64,000 bases of DNA from Flavobacteriales bacterium (GTDB lineage Bacteria; Bacteroidota; Bacteroidia; Flavobacteriales_F; PHOS-HE28), in NCBI GenBank assembly GCA_016721825.1, contig JADKHI010000004.1, positions 62,001 through 126,000 on the forward strand, read 5' to 3'. Positions 8,886-18,440 of the stretch are shown piece by piece (within the stretch, counting starts at the first letter, position 1; every line of letters begins with the position of its first letter). The translations under genes were made by a program, and so were the position numbers. The notes beneath the pieces are model-generated. The model saw only the letters and a list, made by a program, of their open reading frames with translations. It was not told where the DNA came from and searched no databases.

Positions 8886-10241
8886 ATGGGACGCAAGCTC
8901 CTGTTCGAACACATCACAAAGCCCGGCATCCAGGGCCTGGAGGGCTATCGCGCCAACGGTGGGTACCGCAGCGTGGAGAAGGCCCTCAAGACCATGAGCC
9001 CCGAGGCGGTGGTGGAAGAGGTGAAGAAGAGCGGCCTGCGCGGTCGCGGCGGTGCGGGCTTTCCCACCGGCATGAAGTGGAGCTTCCTGGCGAAGCCCCC
9101 CGGCGTGCCCCGCCACATCGTGTGCAACGCCGACGAGAGCGAGCCCGGCACCTTCAAGGACCGCTACCTGATGGAGCGCATCCCGCACCTGCTGGTGGAG
9201 GGCATGATCACCAGCGGGTTCGCGTTGGGCGCTGAAAGCGGCTACATCTACATCCGCGGCGAGTACTTCTACGTGCACCGCATCCTGGAGCGTGCCATCG
9301 CCGAAGCCTACGCGGCCGGCTGGTTGGGCAAGAACATCCTGGGCAGCGGCTTCGATTTCGACCTGCACATGCACATCGGTGCGGGCGCCTACATCTGCGG
9401 TGAAGAGACCGCGTTGCTCGAGAGCCTCGAAGGCAAGCGCGGCAACCCGCGCATCAAGCCGCCCTTTCCGGCGGTGAAAGGCCTATACGACCGTCCCACC
9501 GTGGTGAACAACGTGGAGACCATCGCGGCAGTGGTGCCCATCGTGAACGACGGCGGTGAGGAGTACGCCAAGATCGGCGTGGGCAAGAGCACCGGCACCA
9601 AGCTCATCAGCGCGGGCGGCAACATCAAGCGGCCGGGTGTGTACGAGATCGAGCTCGGCATCACCTGCGACGAGTTCCTGAACAGCGACGAGTACTGCGG
9701 TGGCATCGAGGGCCGCGCCCTGAAGGCCGTGGTGCCAGGGGGAAGCAGCGTGCCCATCATCCCCGGCGAGCTCTTCCTGAAGACCGCTGCGGGCGAGACG
9801 CGCCTGATGACCTACGAGAGCCTGAGCGATGGCGGTTTCGCCACTGGCAGCATGCTGGGTTCCGGCGGCTTCTATGCCTACAACGATGCACAGTGCATCG
9901 TGCGCAGCACCTGGAACCACGCCCGCTTCTACCACCATGAAAGCTGCGGCCAATGCAGCCCCTGCCGCGAAGGCACCGGTTGGATGGAGAAGCTGCTGCA
10001 CCGCATCGAGAACGGACACGGGCACATGGAGGACATCGACCTGCTCTGGGACATTCAGCGGCGGATCGAGGGCAATACCATCTGTCCGCTGGGCGATGCC
10101 GCGGCCTGGCCTGTGGCCTCCGCCATCCGCCACTTCCGCGACGAGTTCGAGTACCACGTGAAGTACCCCACCAAGGTGAAGGACCCCGACCACTTCGCGA
10201 AGGAACCCTTCAAGCGTGAACTGAAAGCCTCCTACGCCTGA
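8886..10241 (+). CDS. nuoF: NADH-quinone oxidoreductase subunit F
   Basis: The NADH-oxidising flavoprotein subunit with FMN and cluster N3. The glycine-rich FMN/NADH motif GLRGRGGAGFPTGMKW is at about residue 50, ICGEETALLESLEGKRG at about 170, and the [4Fe-4S] ligands lie in ESCGQCSPCREGTGW near 350 plus the Cys of NTICPLGD near 398. I chose the ATG at 8886, one base past the nuoE stop, giving 451 residues. An upstream in-frame ATG at 8838 would overlap nuoE and add an unrelated 16-residue leader. Confidence 0.97.
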   Translation: MGRKLLFEHITKPGIQGLEGYRANGGYRSVEKALKTMSPEAVVEEVKKSGLRGRGGAGFPTGMKWSFLAKPPGVPRHIVCNADESEPGTFKDRYLMERIPHLLVEGMITSGFALGAESGYIYIRGEYFYVHRILERAIAEAYAAGWLGKNILGSGFDFDLHMHIGAGAYICGEETALLESLEGKRGNPRIKPPFPAVKGLYDRPTVVNNVETIAAVVPIVNDGGEEYAKIGVGKSTGTKLISAGGNIKRPGVYEIELGITCDEFLNSDEYCGGIEGRALKAVVPGGSSVPIIPGELFLKTAAGETRLMTYESLSDGGFATGSMLGSGGFYAYNDAQCIVRSTWNHARFYHHESCGQCSPCREGTGWMEKLLHRIENGHGHMEDIDLLWDIQRRIEGNTICPLGDAAAWPVASAIRHFRDEFEYHVKYPTKVKDPDHFAKEPFKRELKASYA

Positions 10242-10244
10242 GCC

Positions 10245-11252
10245 ATGGCCAAGGTCACCATCGACAACATCGAGATCGAAGTTCCTGACGGGACCACGAT
10301 CCTGCAGGCCGCCCGGATGATCGGCGAGCGCAACAAGGCGGACCGCCATGTGGTGCCGCCCACCATGTGCTACTACAGCAAATTGAAGACCAGCGGGGGC
10401 TACTGTCGCACGTGCATCGTGAAGGTGACCAAGGGCAGCGAGAAGGACCCGCGCCCCATGCCGAAGCCCGTGGCCAGCTGCCGTACCAACGTGATGGACG
10501 GCATGGTGGTGGAGAACACCATCAATGCGGACCTCATCGAGTCCCGCAAGAGCGTCACCGAGTTCCTGCTGATCAACCACCCGCTGGACTGCCCGATCTG
10601 CGACCAAGCCGGGGAGTGCCACCTGCAGGACCTGAGCTACGAGAACGGCAAGGAGGCCAGCCGCTACCAGTTCGAGCGCCGCACCTTCGACCCGATCGAC
10701 ATCGGCGAGACGATCAAGCTGCACATGACGCGCTGCATCCTTTGCTACCGCTGCGTGAAGGTGGCTGAGCAGATCACCGATGGCCGCGTGCACGGCGTGA
10801 TCAACCGCGGTGACGTGAGCGAGATCAGCACCTACATCCAGGAGGCGATCGACAACGACTTCAGCGGAAACGTGATCGATGTGTGCCCTGTGGGCGCGCT
10901 GACCGACAAGACCTTCCGTTTCGCGAGCCGCGTGTGGTTCACCCAGCCGCTCGACGCGCACCGTGATTGTCCGAAGTGCAGTGGCAAGACCGTCCTCTGG
11001 ATGAAGGGCGAGGAGGTGCTGCGCGTCACGGGACGCAAGGACCAGTGGGGCGAGGTGGAGGAGTTCATCTGCAACACCTGCCGTTTCGAGACCAAGGACA
11101 AGGCTGCTTGGACCATTGAAGGACCGCGGAAGATCGACCGCCACAGCGTGATCAGCCAGGGCCACTACGAGCGCAAGCTGCAACAGAAGCTGCTGGACAA
11201 GGCGGCTCCGGACGCGCCGAGCATCGAACCGTTCAACATCGCTGATCGCTGA
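10245..11252 (+). CDS. nuoG: Short NuoG-type iron-sulfur subunit of complex I
   Basis: This protein holds the electron-transfer part of NuoG but has only 335 residues, against 680-900 in E. coli or Thermus. Visible in order: a [2Fe-2S] ferredoxin domain (Cys42, 54, 57, 79), the His-Cys3 [4Fe-4S] site (His112, Cys116, 119, 125), a [4Fe-4S] set (Cys164, 167, 170, 214), and a last pair of CxxC motifs (Cys242/245, 276/279) like the start of the molybdopterin-oxidoreductase Fe-S domain. The large molybdopterin-like domain is absent and nuoH follows directly, overlapping by one base, so this is a compact form and not an obvious truncation. I recall similar short NuoG proteins in Flavobacteriia. Confidence 0.92.
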   Translation: MAKVTIDNIEIEVPDGTTILQAARMIGERNKADRHVVPPTMCYYSKLKTSGGYCRTCIVKVTKGSEKDPRPMPKPVASCRTNVMDGMVVENTINADLIESRKSVTEFLLINHPLDCPICDQAGECHLQDLSYENGKEASRYQFERRTFDPIDIGETIKLHMTRCILCYRCVKVAEQITDGRVHGVINRGDVSEISTYIQEAIDNDFSGNVIDVCPVGALTDKTFRFASRVWFTQPLDAHRDCPKCSGKTVLWMKGEEVLRVTGRKDQWGEVEEFICNTCRFETKDKAAWTIEGPRKIDRHSVISQGHYERKLQQKLLDKAAPDAPSIEPFNIADR

Positions 11253-12274
11253 TGCTGTACACCTTCATCTTCCTGTCCGTGCTGCTGCTGATCACCCTGG
11301 GGGTGGCGGCGTACGAGACCTATGCCGAGCGCAAGGTGGCGGCCTTCATGCAGGACCGCATCGGTCCGGACCGCGCGGGTCCCTTCGGCCTTTTCCAGCC
11401 CTTGGCTGATGGCGTGAAGATGTTCATGAAGGAGGACTTCGTGCCCTCCACGGCGAACAAGAAGCTCTACTTCATGGGTCCGGCCATCGCGATGACGACG
11501 GCCCTGCTCACGGGCGTGGTCATTCCTTGGGGCGGCACCCTTCACTTCGGCGGAGAAGCCTACAGCCTGCAAGGCGCGGACCCCGGCATCGGCATCCTCT
11601 ACATCTTTGCCATGGTCAGCATCGGCGTGTACGGCATCATGCTGGGTGGCTGGGCGAGCAACAACAAGTACGCGCTTTACGGCGCCATCCGTGCGGCAAG
11701 CCAGATGGTGAGCTACGAGCTGGCCATGGGCATGAGCATTGTGGCGCTGGTGATGACCACCGGCACCCTGAGCCTGAGCGGCATCGTGAATGGCCAGCTG
11801 GACGGAACCTGGAACGTGTTCGTACAACCACTGGGCGTGCTGCTCTTCATCACTTGCGCGTTCGCCGAGTGCAACCGCGCGCCCTTCGACCTGCCCGAGT
11901 GCGAAACGGAGCTGGTGGGCGGCTACCACACGGAGTTCAGCAGCATGAAGCTCGGCTTCTACCTTTTTGCGGAGTACGTGAACATGTTCATCAGCAGTGC
12001 TGTGATCAGCTCCTTGTACTTCGGTGGCTACGACATTCCCTTCGTTGACCAGACGGGCATGGCCAGCAACCTCGTTGTGATCTTGGGCACGTTGGCCTTC
12101 TTCGCGAAGGTGTGCTTCTTCATCTTCCTGTTCATGTGGATCCGCTGGACGCTTCCCCGCTTCCGCTACGACCAGCTGATGAACCTCGGTTGGAAAAAGC
12201 TGATCCCGCTGGCGATACTCAACATCCTGATCACCGGCGGCTACATGGTGTTCAACGGTCAAGTGAAGCTATGA
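11252..12274 (+). CDS. nuoH: NADH-quinone oxidoreductase subunit H
   Basis: The membrane subunit that lines the quinone channel between the two arms. At 340 residues with about eight membrane helices it is typical. Hallmarks are ERKVAAFMQDRIGPDRAGP near residue 26, the loop QPLADGVKMFMKEDFVP, and FAECNRAPFDLPECETELV near 208, which contains the conserved acidic loop. The ATG at 11252 overlaps the nuoG stop, and its own stop overlaps the nuoI ATG. Confidence 0.97.
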   Translation: MLYTFIFLSVLLLITLGVAAYETYAERKVAAFMQDRIGPDRAGPFGLFQPLADGVKMFMKEDFVPSTANKKLYFMGPAIAMTTALLTGVVIPWGGTLHFGGEAYSLQGADPGIGILYIFAMVSIGVYGIMLGGWASNNKYALYGAIRAASQMVSYELAMGMSIVALVMTTGTLSLSGIVNGQLDGTWNVFVQPLGVLLFITCAFAECNRAPFDLPECETELVGGYHTEFSSMKLGFYLFAEYVNMFISSAVISSLYFGGYDIPFVDQTGMASNLVVILGTLAFFAKVCFFIFLFMWIRWTLPRFRYDQLMNLGWKKLIPLAILNILITGGYMVFNGQVKL

Positions 12275-12861
12275 GCGCGACCTTCCAGCCCCTGACCCAG
12301 CGCTCCCGCGTGGTGAGCGACAAGAAGATGACGTTCCTGGAACGCATCTACCTGCCGGCCATCCTGAAGGGCATGAGCATCACGCTGAAGCACTTCTTCT
12401 TCGTGAAGAAGGTCTCGCTGCGCTACCCTGAAGTGGAAAAGCCACGCAGCGCGATCTACCGCGGTCACCATGTGCTCAAGCGCGACGACCAGGGCCGCGA
12501 GCGCTGCACGGCCTGCGGGCTTTGCGCGGTGGCTTGTCCGGCCGAGGCCATCACCATGATCGCGGGTGAGCGCAAGAAGGGCGAAGAGAGCGTGTATCGC
12601 GAGGAGAAGTACGCCACGGTGTACGAGATCAACATGCTGCGATGCATCTTCTGCGGCGACTGCGAGGATGCCTGCCCTAAGGAGGCGATCTTCCTCACGG
12701 ACCGCATCGTGGAGGCGGACTACCTGCGTAAGCCCTTCGTATTCGGCAAGAACGAGCTGGTGGAGCCGATGGAGAAGAGCAAACGCATCGATGTGAGCAA
12801 ACGCCAGACACCGGACGTGCTCAAGTTCAAGGAGCAGCGGCAATATTCGCACAACCGTTAA
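12271..12861 (+). CDS. nuoI: NADH-quinone oxidoreductase subunit I
   Basis: An 8Fe ferredoxin-like subunit carrying clusters N6a and N6b. Two ferredoxin motifs are visible, CTACGLCAVACPAEA near residue 74 and CIFCGDCEDACPKEA near 126. The start is the ATG at 12271, overlapping the nuoH stop by four bases; the frame is open further upstream through nuoH but that extension is antigenic noise, with no domain match. The 196-residue length is usual. A 17-bp gap separates it from nuoJ. Confidence 0.96.
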   Translation: MSATFQPLTQRSRVVSDKKMTFLERIYLPAILKGMSITLKHFFFVKKVSLRYPEVEKPRSAIYRGHHVLKRDDQGRERCTACGLCAVACPAEAITMIAGERKKGEESVYREEKYATVYEINMLRCIFCGDCEDACPKEAIFLTDRIVEADYLRKPFVFGKNELVEPMEKSKRIDVSKRQTPDVLKFKEQRQYSHNR

Positions 12862-12878
12862 GCGGGGGGACCTATCGG

Positions 12879-13379
12879 ATGCAGTACCTGTTCTACTTCT
12901 TTGCCGCGATCTCCATCATCAGTGCGCTGATGGTGGTGAGCGCGCGCAGCCCGATCAACAGCGTGATCGCGCTGATCGTCTGCTTCCTCAGCATCGCCGG
13001 GCACTATATCCTGCTCAACGCCCAGTTCCTGGCGGTGGTGCACATCATCGTGTACACGGGCGCGATCATGGTGCTCTTCCTGTTCGTGATCATGCTATTG
13101 AACCTGAACCAGCGCACGGAGCCGCAGAAGAAACTGATGACGCGCATCGCGGCCGTGGTCGCTGGCGGGGCCTTCCTGCTCACGCTGCTGGGTGCCACGC
13201 GTCAGGGCCTGCAGATCGCCGCCGTGAACCCTGAGGATGCCAGTGTGGGCCTTGTTGGTCATGTGGGCATGGCCTTGTTCAAGGACTACCTGCTGCCTTT
13301 CGAAGTAAGCAGCGTGCTCTTCCTAAGCGCGATGGTGGGGGCCATGATGCTTGGTAAAAAGGAGAAAGCCACCGCCTGA
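12879..13379 (+). CDS. nuoJ: NADH-quinone oxidoreductase subunit J
   Basis: Membrane subunit of the proton-pumping arm, 166 residues with about five hydrophobic helices. Typical features are SPINSVIALIVCFLSIAGHY near residue 25 and HIIVYTGAIMVLFLFVIML near 52, the helix that contains the pi-bulge in structures of complex I. The C-terminal helix ends in FEVSSVLFLSAMVGAMMLGK. Stop and nuoK start overlap by one base (TGATG). Confidence 0.95.
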   Translation: MQYLFYFFAAISIISALMVVSARSPINSVIALIVCFLSIAGHYILLNAQFLAVVHIIVYTGAIMVLFLFVIMLLNLNQRTEPQKKLMTRIAAVVAGGAFLLTLLGATRQGLQIAAVNPEDASVGLVGHVGMALFKDYLLPFEVSSVLFLSAMVGAMMLGKKEKATA

Positions 13380-13708
13380 TGGAAACGTTCAACTCCGTGA
13401 TCCGCCAGGTGCCGCTCGAGCACTACCTCATCCTGAGCTTCTTCCTGTTCAGCATCGGGCTTGCGGGCGTGCTGTTCCGCCGCAACACCATCATCATCCT
13501 CATGTGCCTGGAGCTGATGTTCAACAGCGTGAACCTGCTGTTGACGGCCTTCAGTGCCCACCACAACGACCCGGGCGGGCAGGTCTTCGTGTTCTTCATC
13601 ATGCTCGTGGCGGCCGCTGAGGTCACCGTGGGCCTGGCGATCCTCGTGATGATGAAACGCAATGTCGACAGTGTGGACATCAACCAGCTCAACCGACTGA
13701 AATGGTAG
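13379..13708 (+). CDS. nuoK: NADH-quinone oxidoreductase subunit K
   Basis: A small three-helix antiporter-like membrane subunit of 109 residues. The conserved intramembrane glutamates are visible in MCLELMFNSVNLLL (about residue 44) and in VAAAEVTVGLAILVM (about residue 80). The gene overlaps nuoJ by one base and nuoL by seven. Confidence 0.95.
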   Translation: METFNSVIRQVPLEHYLILSFFLFSIGLAGVLFRRNTIIILMCLELMFNSVNLLLTAFSAHHNDPGGQVFVFFIMLVAAAEVTVGLAILVMMKRNVDSVDINQLNRLKW

Positions 13709-15594
13709 CCCGGTCCCCGCTCTTCATGATCATGCTGGTGCCGCTGCTTCCGCTGTTGGGGGCGATCATCATCGCGACCTTCCGCCGCTCGCTGAAGGGC
13801 AATTCTGCGGGCATGCTCGGCACGCTCACCATCGGTTCAGCCTTCGCGCTGAGCGTGATGCTCTTCTTGGGTCACGACCCGGCCACAGGCCCGCAGATCG
13901 CACACCTCTTCGACTGGATCCATATCGGAGGCATGAACATCCCCTTCGCGTTCCAAGTGGATGCGTTGAGCCTGACGATGATGCTGATCGTGACCGGTGT
14001 GGGCACCTTGATCCACCTGTACTCGATCGGCTACATGCACGACGATGCGCGGGTGAGCACCTTCTTCGCCCTGCTGAACTTGTTCACCTTCGCCATGCTG
14101 GTGTTGGTGATGGGCGCGAACTACGTGATGACCTTCATCGGCTGGGAGGGCGTAGGCCTGTGCAGCTACCTGCTGATCGGCTTCTGGTACACCACCCCTG
14201 CGTACAACTACGCCGCGCGCAAAGCCTTCGTGATGAACCGGATCGGCGACCAGGGCTTCGTGCTGGGGCTGGCCTGGCTCTTCAGCCTGACCGGCACCTT
14301 GAACTTCAATGAGGTCTTCGACAAGGCCAGCAGCCTCGACACCGCAACGCTCACCGGCATCACGCTGCTGCTCTTCGTGGGCGCCATCGGCAAGAGCGCG
14401 CAGTTGCCCTTGTTCACCTGGCTGCCGGACGCCATGGCGGGTCCCACTCCCGTGAGCGCACTGATCCACGCCGCCACCATGGTGACCGCCGGTATCTACC
14501 TGATCGTGCGCAGCAGCGTGCTGTTCGAACTGGCGCCCTTCACGCAGGATGTGATCCTCTACACCGGCCTGATCACCGCACTTGTCGCCGCCACGATCGG
14601 CGTGTTCCAGAACGACATCAAGAAGGTGCTCGCGTATTCCACGGTGAGCCAGCTGGGCTACATGTTCGTGGCGTTGGGTCTTGGTGCCTACAGCGCGGGC
14701 CTCTTCCACGTCACCACGCACGCCTTCTTCAAGGCCCTGCTCTTCCTCGGTGCCGGCAGCGTGATCCATGCGCTGGGCGGGGAGCAGGACATCCGGAAAA
14801 TGGGCGGGCTGAAGGGCTCGATCAAGGTCACCTACGTCACCTTCCTGCTGGGCACGCTCGCTATTTCGGGCCTCTTCCCCTTCAGTGGCTTCTTCAGCAA
14901 GGATGCGATCCTGGCGCACGCCTTCGACCGCAGTCCGGTGCTGTACGCGCTCTTGCTGGGCGGGGCGCTGATCACCACCTTCTACATGTTCCGCCTGCTC
15001 TTCCTCACCTTCTTCGGCAGCTACCGTGGCGACAAGCATCCGCATGAGAGCCCTGCGGTGATGACCGTGCCCTTGATGGTGCTGGCGGTGCTGAGCGTGG
15101 TGGGTGGCCTGCTGAACCTGCCGCACGTGTTCGGCGGTCATGAGCCGATGAAGCACTACCTGGAAAGCGCTGCGGAAGGTGTCTCCAGCGAGTACCTGCA
15201 CCTGAGCGCGACCACCGAATGGACACTGATGGGACTGAGCACCGTGCTTGTGCTGCTGGTCATCTTCATCGCCTACGGCCGCTTCGCGAAGAAGGCCACG
15301 CTCGACCCCGAAGCGGACCAGCTCTCCTTCTTCCCCCGCCTCTTCGCCCGCAAGTGGTACATCGACGAGCTGTACGAAATGCTCTTCGAGAAGCCCTACG
15401 GATGGTTCAGCTCGAAGTTCTCCAGCATCGGCGAGGACCGCGTGATGGTGCCGCTGATGAACGGTGCTGGTCGTGTGACGCAAAAAGCCGGGCAGGTGCT
15501 GCGGTTGGTACAGACCGGCAACATGAGCTTCTACCTGTTCGCCATGGTGGCGGGCATCATCGTTTTCCTGATCATGACCTTATACGGCGTGTGA
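13702..15594 (+). CDS. nuoL: NADH-quinone oxidoreductase subunit L
   Basis: The distal Mrp-antiporter-like proton channel with its lateral helix, 630 residues. The family signatures are MTFIGWEGVGLCSYLLIGFW around residue 140 and PLFTWLPDAMAGPTPVSALI around 236, followed by the H-rich segment HAATMVTAGIYL. The functional Lys of helix 7 sits in GAIGKSAQLPLF. The C-terminus ends with a long amphipathic stretch and a final helix (FYLFAMVAGIIVFLIM). The ATG at 13702 overlaps the end of nuoK. Confidence 0.96.
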   Translation: MVARSPLFMIMLVPLLPLLGAIIIATFRRSLKGNSAGMLGTLTIGSAFALSVMLFLGHDPATGPQIAHLFDWIHIGGMNIPFAFQVDALSLTMMLIVTGVGTLIHLYSIGYMHDDARVSTFFALLNLFTFAMLVLVMGANYVMTFIGWEGVGLCSYLLIGFWYTTPAYNYAARKAFVMNRIGDQGFVLGLAWLFSLTGTLNFNEVFDKASSLDTATLTGITLLLFVGAIGKSAQLPLFTWLPDAMAGPTPVSALIHAATMVTAGIYLIVRSSVLFELAPFTQDVILYTGLITALVAATIGVFQNDIKKVLAYSTVSQLGYMFVALGLGAYSAGLFHVTTHAFFKALLFLGAGSVIHALGGEQDIRKMGGLKGSIKVTYVTFLLGTLAISGLFPFSGFFSKDAILAHAFDRSPVLYALLLGGALITTFYMFRLLFLTFFGSYRGDKHPHESPAVMTVPLMVLAVLSVVGGLLNLPHVFGGHEPMKHYLESAAEGVSSEYLHLSATTEWTLMGLSTVLVLLVIFIAYGRFAKKATLDPEADQLSFFPRLFARKWYIDELYEMLFEKPYGWFSSKFSSIGEDRVMVPLMNGAGRVTQKAGQVLRLVQTGNMSFYLFAMVAGIIVFLIMTLYGV

Positions 15595-15595
15595 G

Positions 15596-17044
15596 ATGGT
15601 GCTGCTGGCCCTCCTCCTGATCCCCTTTCTTACGGCGCTCGCTCTGATGGCGACCCGTCCGACGAACGCGGCGCGCGGCATCGCGTTGCTCTCCACCCTC
15701 GCCAGCCTCGGTGTGGTGCTGATGCTCTGGTACAGCTTCGTACCTGGACAGACCATTACATCCGTTCAGTACGACTGGGTCCCGTGGCTGGGCCTGCGTT
15801 TCGTGCTGGGCTACGATGGCATCAGCCTGCTGATGTTGTTGCTCACGGCCGTGGTCTTCCCCTTCATCATCGGTGCGGGCTACACGCAGAAGCTACAGCA
15901 CCCGAGCATGGTGAACGCGTTGCTGCTTTTCACGCAGAGCTTCCTCTTCGGTGTGTTCCTGGCGCAGAACGGTTTCCTGTTCTACATCTTCTACGAGCTG
16001 AGCCTTGTACCTGTCTTCTTCTTGCTGCTGTATTGGGGCGGAGAGCATCGCCGGGCCATCACGGTGCGCTTCTTCATCTACACGCTGTTGGGCGGCTTGA
16101 TGCTGTTGTTCGGACTGGCATACTGCGTGATGCAGACGGCTCCCATCAGTTCTGACTTCGCCGTATTGCAAACGCTGCGCCTTCCTGCGAACACGCAGAT
16201 CTGGTTGTTCTGGGCGCTCTTCCTGGCCTTCGCGATCAAGCTGCCGATCTTCCCCTTCCACAGCTGGCAGCCGGACACATACACCATGGCCCCCCTGCAA
16301 GGCACCATGGTACTTGGCGGCGTGATGCTGAAGATGGGACTCTACGGCATCATCAAGTTCGTGTTCCCCATCGTACCGATCGGCGTGGAATACTGGCGCG
16401 ACACCGTGATCTGGTTGAGCCTCTTCGGTGCGCTCTACGCGGGGATCATCGCGTTCCGTCAACAGGATCTGAAGCGCCTGGTCGCCTACAGTTCGCTGAG
16501 CCACGTGGGGCTCCTGTGCGCTGGACTGTTCGCGGCGAACACCTACGGCATCAGCGGCTCCCTCTATCAAGCCTTCGCGCACGCCATCCTCGTGGTGAGC
16601 ATGCTCTACATCGTGGGCGCATTGAAGGAACGCACCGGCACCAGTGAGCTGGGCGCCATGGGCGGACTGAAAGGCAAATTGCCGCGCCTCGCCGCACTCT
16701 TCTTCCTGGTGATGGTGAACGCCATCGCGCTGCCCCTGACCCAAAGCTTCGTGGGCGAATGGCTGATGTTCAACGGATTGTGGCAGCTGAACGGCTGGAT
16801 GGCCTTCGCCGCGGTGGCCACCATCATCGTGGGTGCCGTGTACATGCTCTACGCTTATCAACGCGCCATGCTCGGTCCCGACCGCTGGAAGATGGACATG
16901 GCGGACGCCGGACGCAACGACCACCTCTTCCTGGTTCCTTTGATCGCGATCACCTTGGTGCTTGGGTTCTACCCAGCGCCGATCCTGGACCTTGTGAACG
17001 GTCCTGTACAACAGATGCTGTCCACCCTCACCGCCCTGTACTGA
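15596..17044 (+). CDS. nuoM: NADH-quinone oxidoreductase subunit M
   Basis: Second antiporter-like membrane subunit, 482 residues and about fourteen helices. Signatures: FLFYIFYELSLVPVFFLLL near residue 126, with the conserved Glu, and KLPIFPFHSWQPDTYTMAP near 216, with the channel Lys. The second half contains the HVGLLCAGLFA segment. It starts one base after the nuoL stop and ends one base before nuoN. Confidence 0.96.
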   Translation: MVLLALLLIPFLTALALMATRPTNAARGIALLSTLASLGVVLMLWYSFVPGQTITSVQYDWVPWLGLRFVLGYDGISLLMLLLTAVVFPFIIGAGYTQKLQHPSMVNALLLFTQSFLFGVFLAQNGFLFYIFYELSLVPVFFLLLYWGGEHRRAITVRFFIYTLLGGLMLLFGLAYCVMQTAPISSDFAVLQTLRLPANTQIWLFWALFLAFAIKLPIFPFHSWQPDTYTMAPLQGTMVLGGVMLKMGLYGIIKFVFPIVPIGVEYWRDTVIWLSLFGALYAGIIAFRQQDLKRLVAYSSLSHVGLLCAGLFAANTYGISGSLYQAFAHAILVVSMLYIVGALKERTGTSELGAMGGLKGKLPRLAALFFLVMVNAIALPLTQSFVGEWLMFNGLWQLNGWMAFAAVATIIVGAVYMLYAYQRAMLGPDRWKMDMADAGRNDHLFLVPLIAITLVLGFYPAPILDLVNGPVQQMLSTLTALY

Positions 17045-17045
17045 G

Positions 17046-18410
17046 ATGAGCGCGCTGATCCTGACCTCCGTGCTGGGCGTTGTGCTGCTCTACTTCGGCC
17101 TCTTCGGCAATAAGAAACTTCTTGCTCCTGTGGGCATCGTGGGCCTGGTGGCCGCGTTGGTGCTCAGTTGGACCGGCTGGAACCCCGGGATCATGGAGTT
17201 CCCCACCATGGTGGAGTTCGACCGGATGAGCGTCCTGTTCAACTGCGCAATGATCGTGGTGACGATCCTGATCTTCCTCTTCGGCATCGACTACTACGAG
17301 CGGATGGAGGAGAACGTAGCGGAGCACTATGCCCTGATGATCTTCTCGCTCACCGGTGCCTTCCTGCTCACGAGCTACACCAACCTGCTGATGCTCTTCC
17401 TGGGCATCGAGATCCTCAGCATCCCGCTTTACATCCTGGCCGGTGGCAAGAAGCGCAGCTACCGCAGCAGCGAGGCCAGCTTCAAGTACTTCCTTCTGGG
17501 CAGCTTCGCCACGGCCTTCTTCCTCATGGGCATCGCGCTGATCTATGGTGTCACGGCCTCCTTCGACCTGCACGTGATCCAGGCGAAGCTCGCGACCGGA
17601 GCGTCCTCGAACGTGTTGTTCCTGCTCGGCTCCTTCTTCGTGGCCATCGGCCTCTCGTTCAAAGTCGCAGCTGTTCCCTTCCACTTCTGGAGCCCCGACG
17701 TGTATGAAGGTGCACCCACCCTCGTCACCGCCTTCATGGCCACCGTGGTGAAGACCGCTGCCTTCGCAGGCTTCTACCGCTTCGTGCAGATGACCGGCCT
17801 GCCCCCAGCGCTGGCGAACACACTGCTTGTTATGACCGTGCTGACCCTGTTGGTCGGTAACGTCGTCGCACTACGCCAGAGCCAGTTCAAGCGCCTGATG
17901 GCCTATTCCAGCATCGCGCACAGCGGCTTCCTGCTGATGGCGATCCTGGCCAACGGTGTGATGACGCCGAACACGCTGTTCTACTACACCTTCACCTACG
18001 CACTGGCCACCGTTGGCCTGTTCGTGGTGCTGACGCTGGCCAAGCGCGCCGCGAACGGCAACGAGGCCATCACCATCTTCCGCGGCCTGTTCCGTGCGAA
18101 CCCCTGGCTGGCCTTCGTGACCATGTTACTGCTGCTATCGCTGGCGGGCATACCGCTCACGGCCGGCTTCATCGCCAAGTACCAGGTCTTCATGCTGGCC
18201 ATCGGTGCCGGCTTCATCAAGACCGCCGTGTTCGCCGTGGTGATGGCGCTGGTGGGCATCTACTACTACGTCCTGGTGATCCGCGAGGCTTTCACGCCTG
18301 CCGAGGAAACGCCCGTGCTGGTGGTGAGTCCGCTGAACTGGCTCGTGATCACCCTGTGTGGGATCTCCGTGGTGGCCTTCGCCGTGTGGCCGTTGAATCT
18401 GGTGGGGTAG
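17046..18410 (+). CDS. nuoN: NADH-quinone oxidoreductase subunit N
   Basis: Third antiporter-like membrane subunit, 454 residues. Recognisable parts are LLMLFLGIEILSIPLYILAG near residue 113, the SSEASFKYFLLGSFATAFFL segment, and KVAAVPFHFWSPDVYEGAPT near 206, holding the channel Lys. It is the last gene of the nuoA-N operon. The next gene is convergent, with 14 bp between the two stops. Confidence 0.96.
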   Translation: MSALILTSVLGVVLLYFGLFGNKKLLAPVGIVGLVAALVLSWTGWNPGIMEFPTMVEFDRMSVLFNCAMIVVTILIFLFGIDYYERMEENVAEHYALMIFSLTGAFLLTSYTNLLMLFLGIEILSIPLYILAGGKKRSYRSSEASFKYFLLGSFATAFFLMGIALIYGVTASFDLHVIQAKLATGASSNVLFLLGSFFVAIGLSFKVAAVPFHFWSPDVYEGAPTLVTAFMATVVKTAAFAGFYRFVQMTGLPPALANTLLVMTVLTLLVGNVVALRQSQFKRLMAYSSIAHSGFLLMAILANGVMTPNTLFYYTFTYALATVGLFVVLTLAKRAANGNEAITIFRGLFRANPWLAFVTMLLLLSLAGIPLTAGFIAKYQVFMLAIGAGFIKTAVFAVVMALVGIYYYVLVIREAFTPAEETPVLVVSPLNWLVITLCGISVVAFAVWPLNLVG

Positions 18411-18416
18411 CTCCTG

Positions 18417-18440
18417 CTCCGGGCTCAGACCGGAGATTTA
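18417..18440. terminator. Possible hairpin terminator between nuoN and the convergent membrane protein
   Basis: CTCCGG at 18417-18422 pairs with CCGGAG at 18430-18435 around a 7-base loop and is followed on the plus strand by ATTTA. A wider pair, GCTCCTG at 18410 and CAGGAGC at 18455, could extend it. There is no clear U-run, so the call is weak. Confidence 0.35.

Noticed and set aside
10245..11252. NuoG as a truncated pseudogene
   Set aside because: All cluster ligands are intact, the gene is flush with nuoF and nuoH, and short NuoG forms are known to me from related bacteria.
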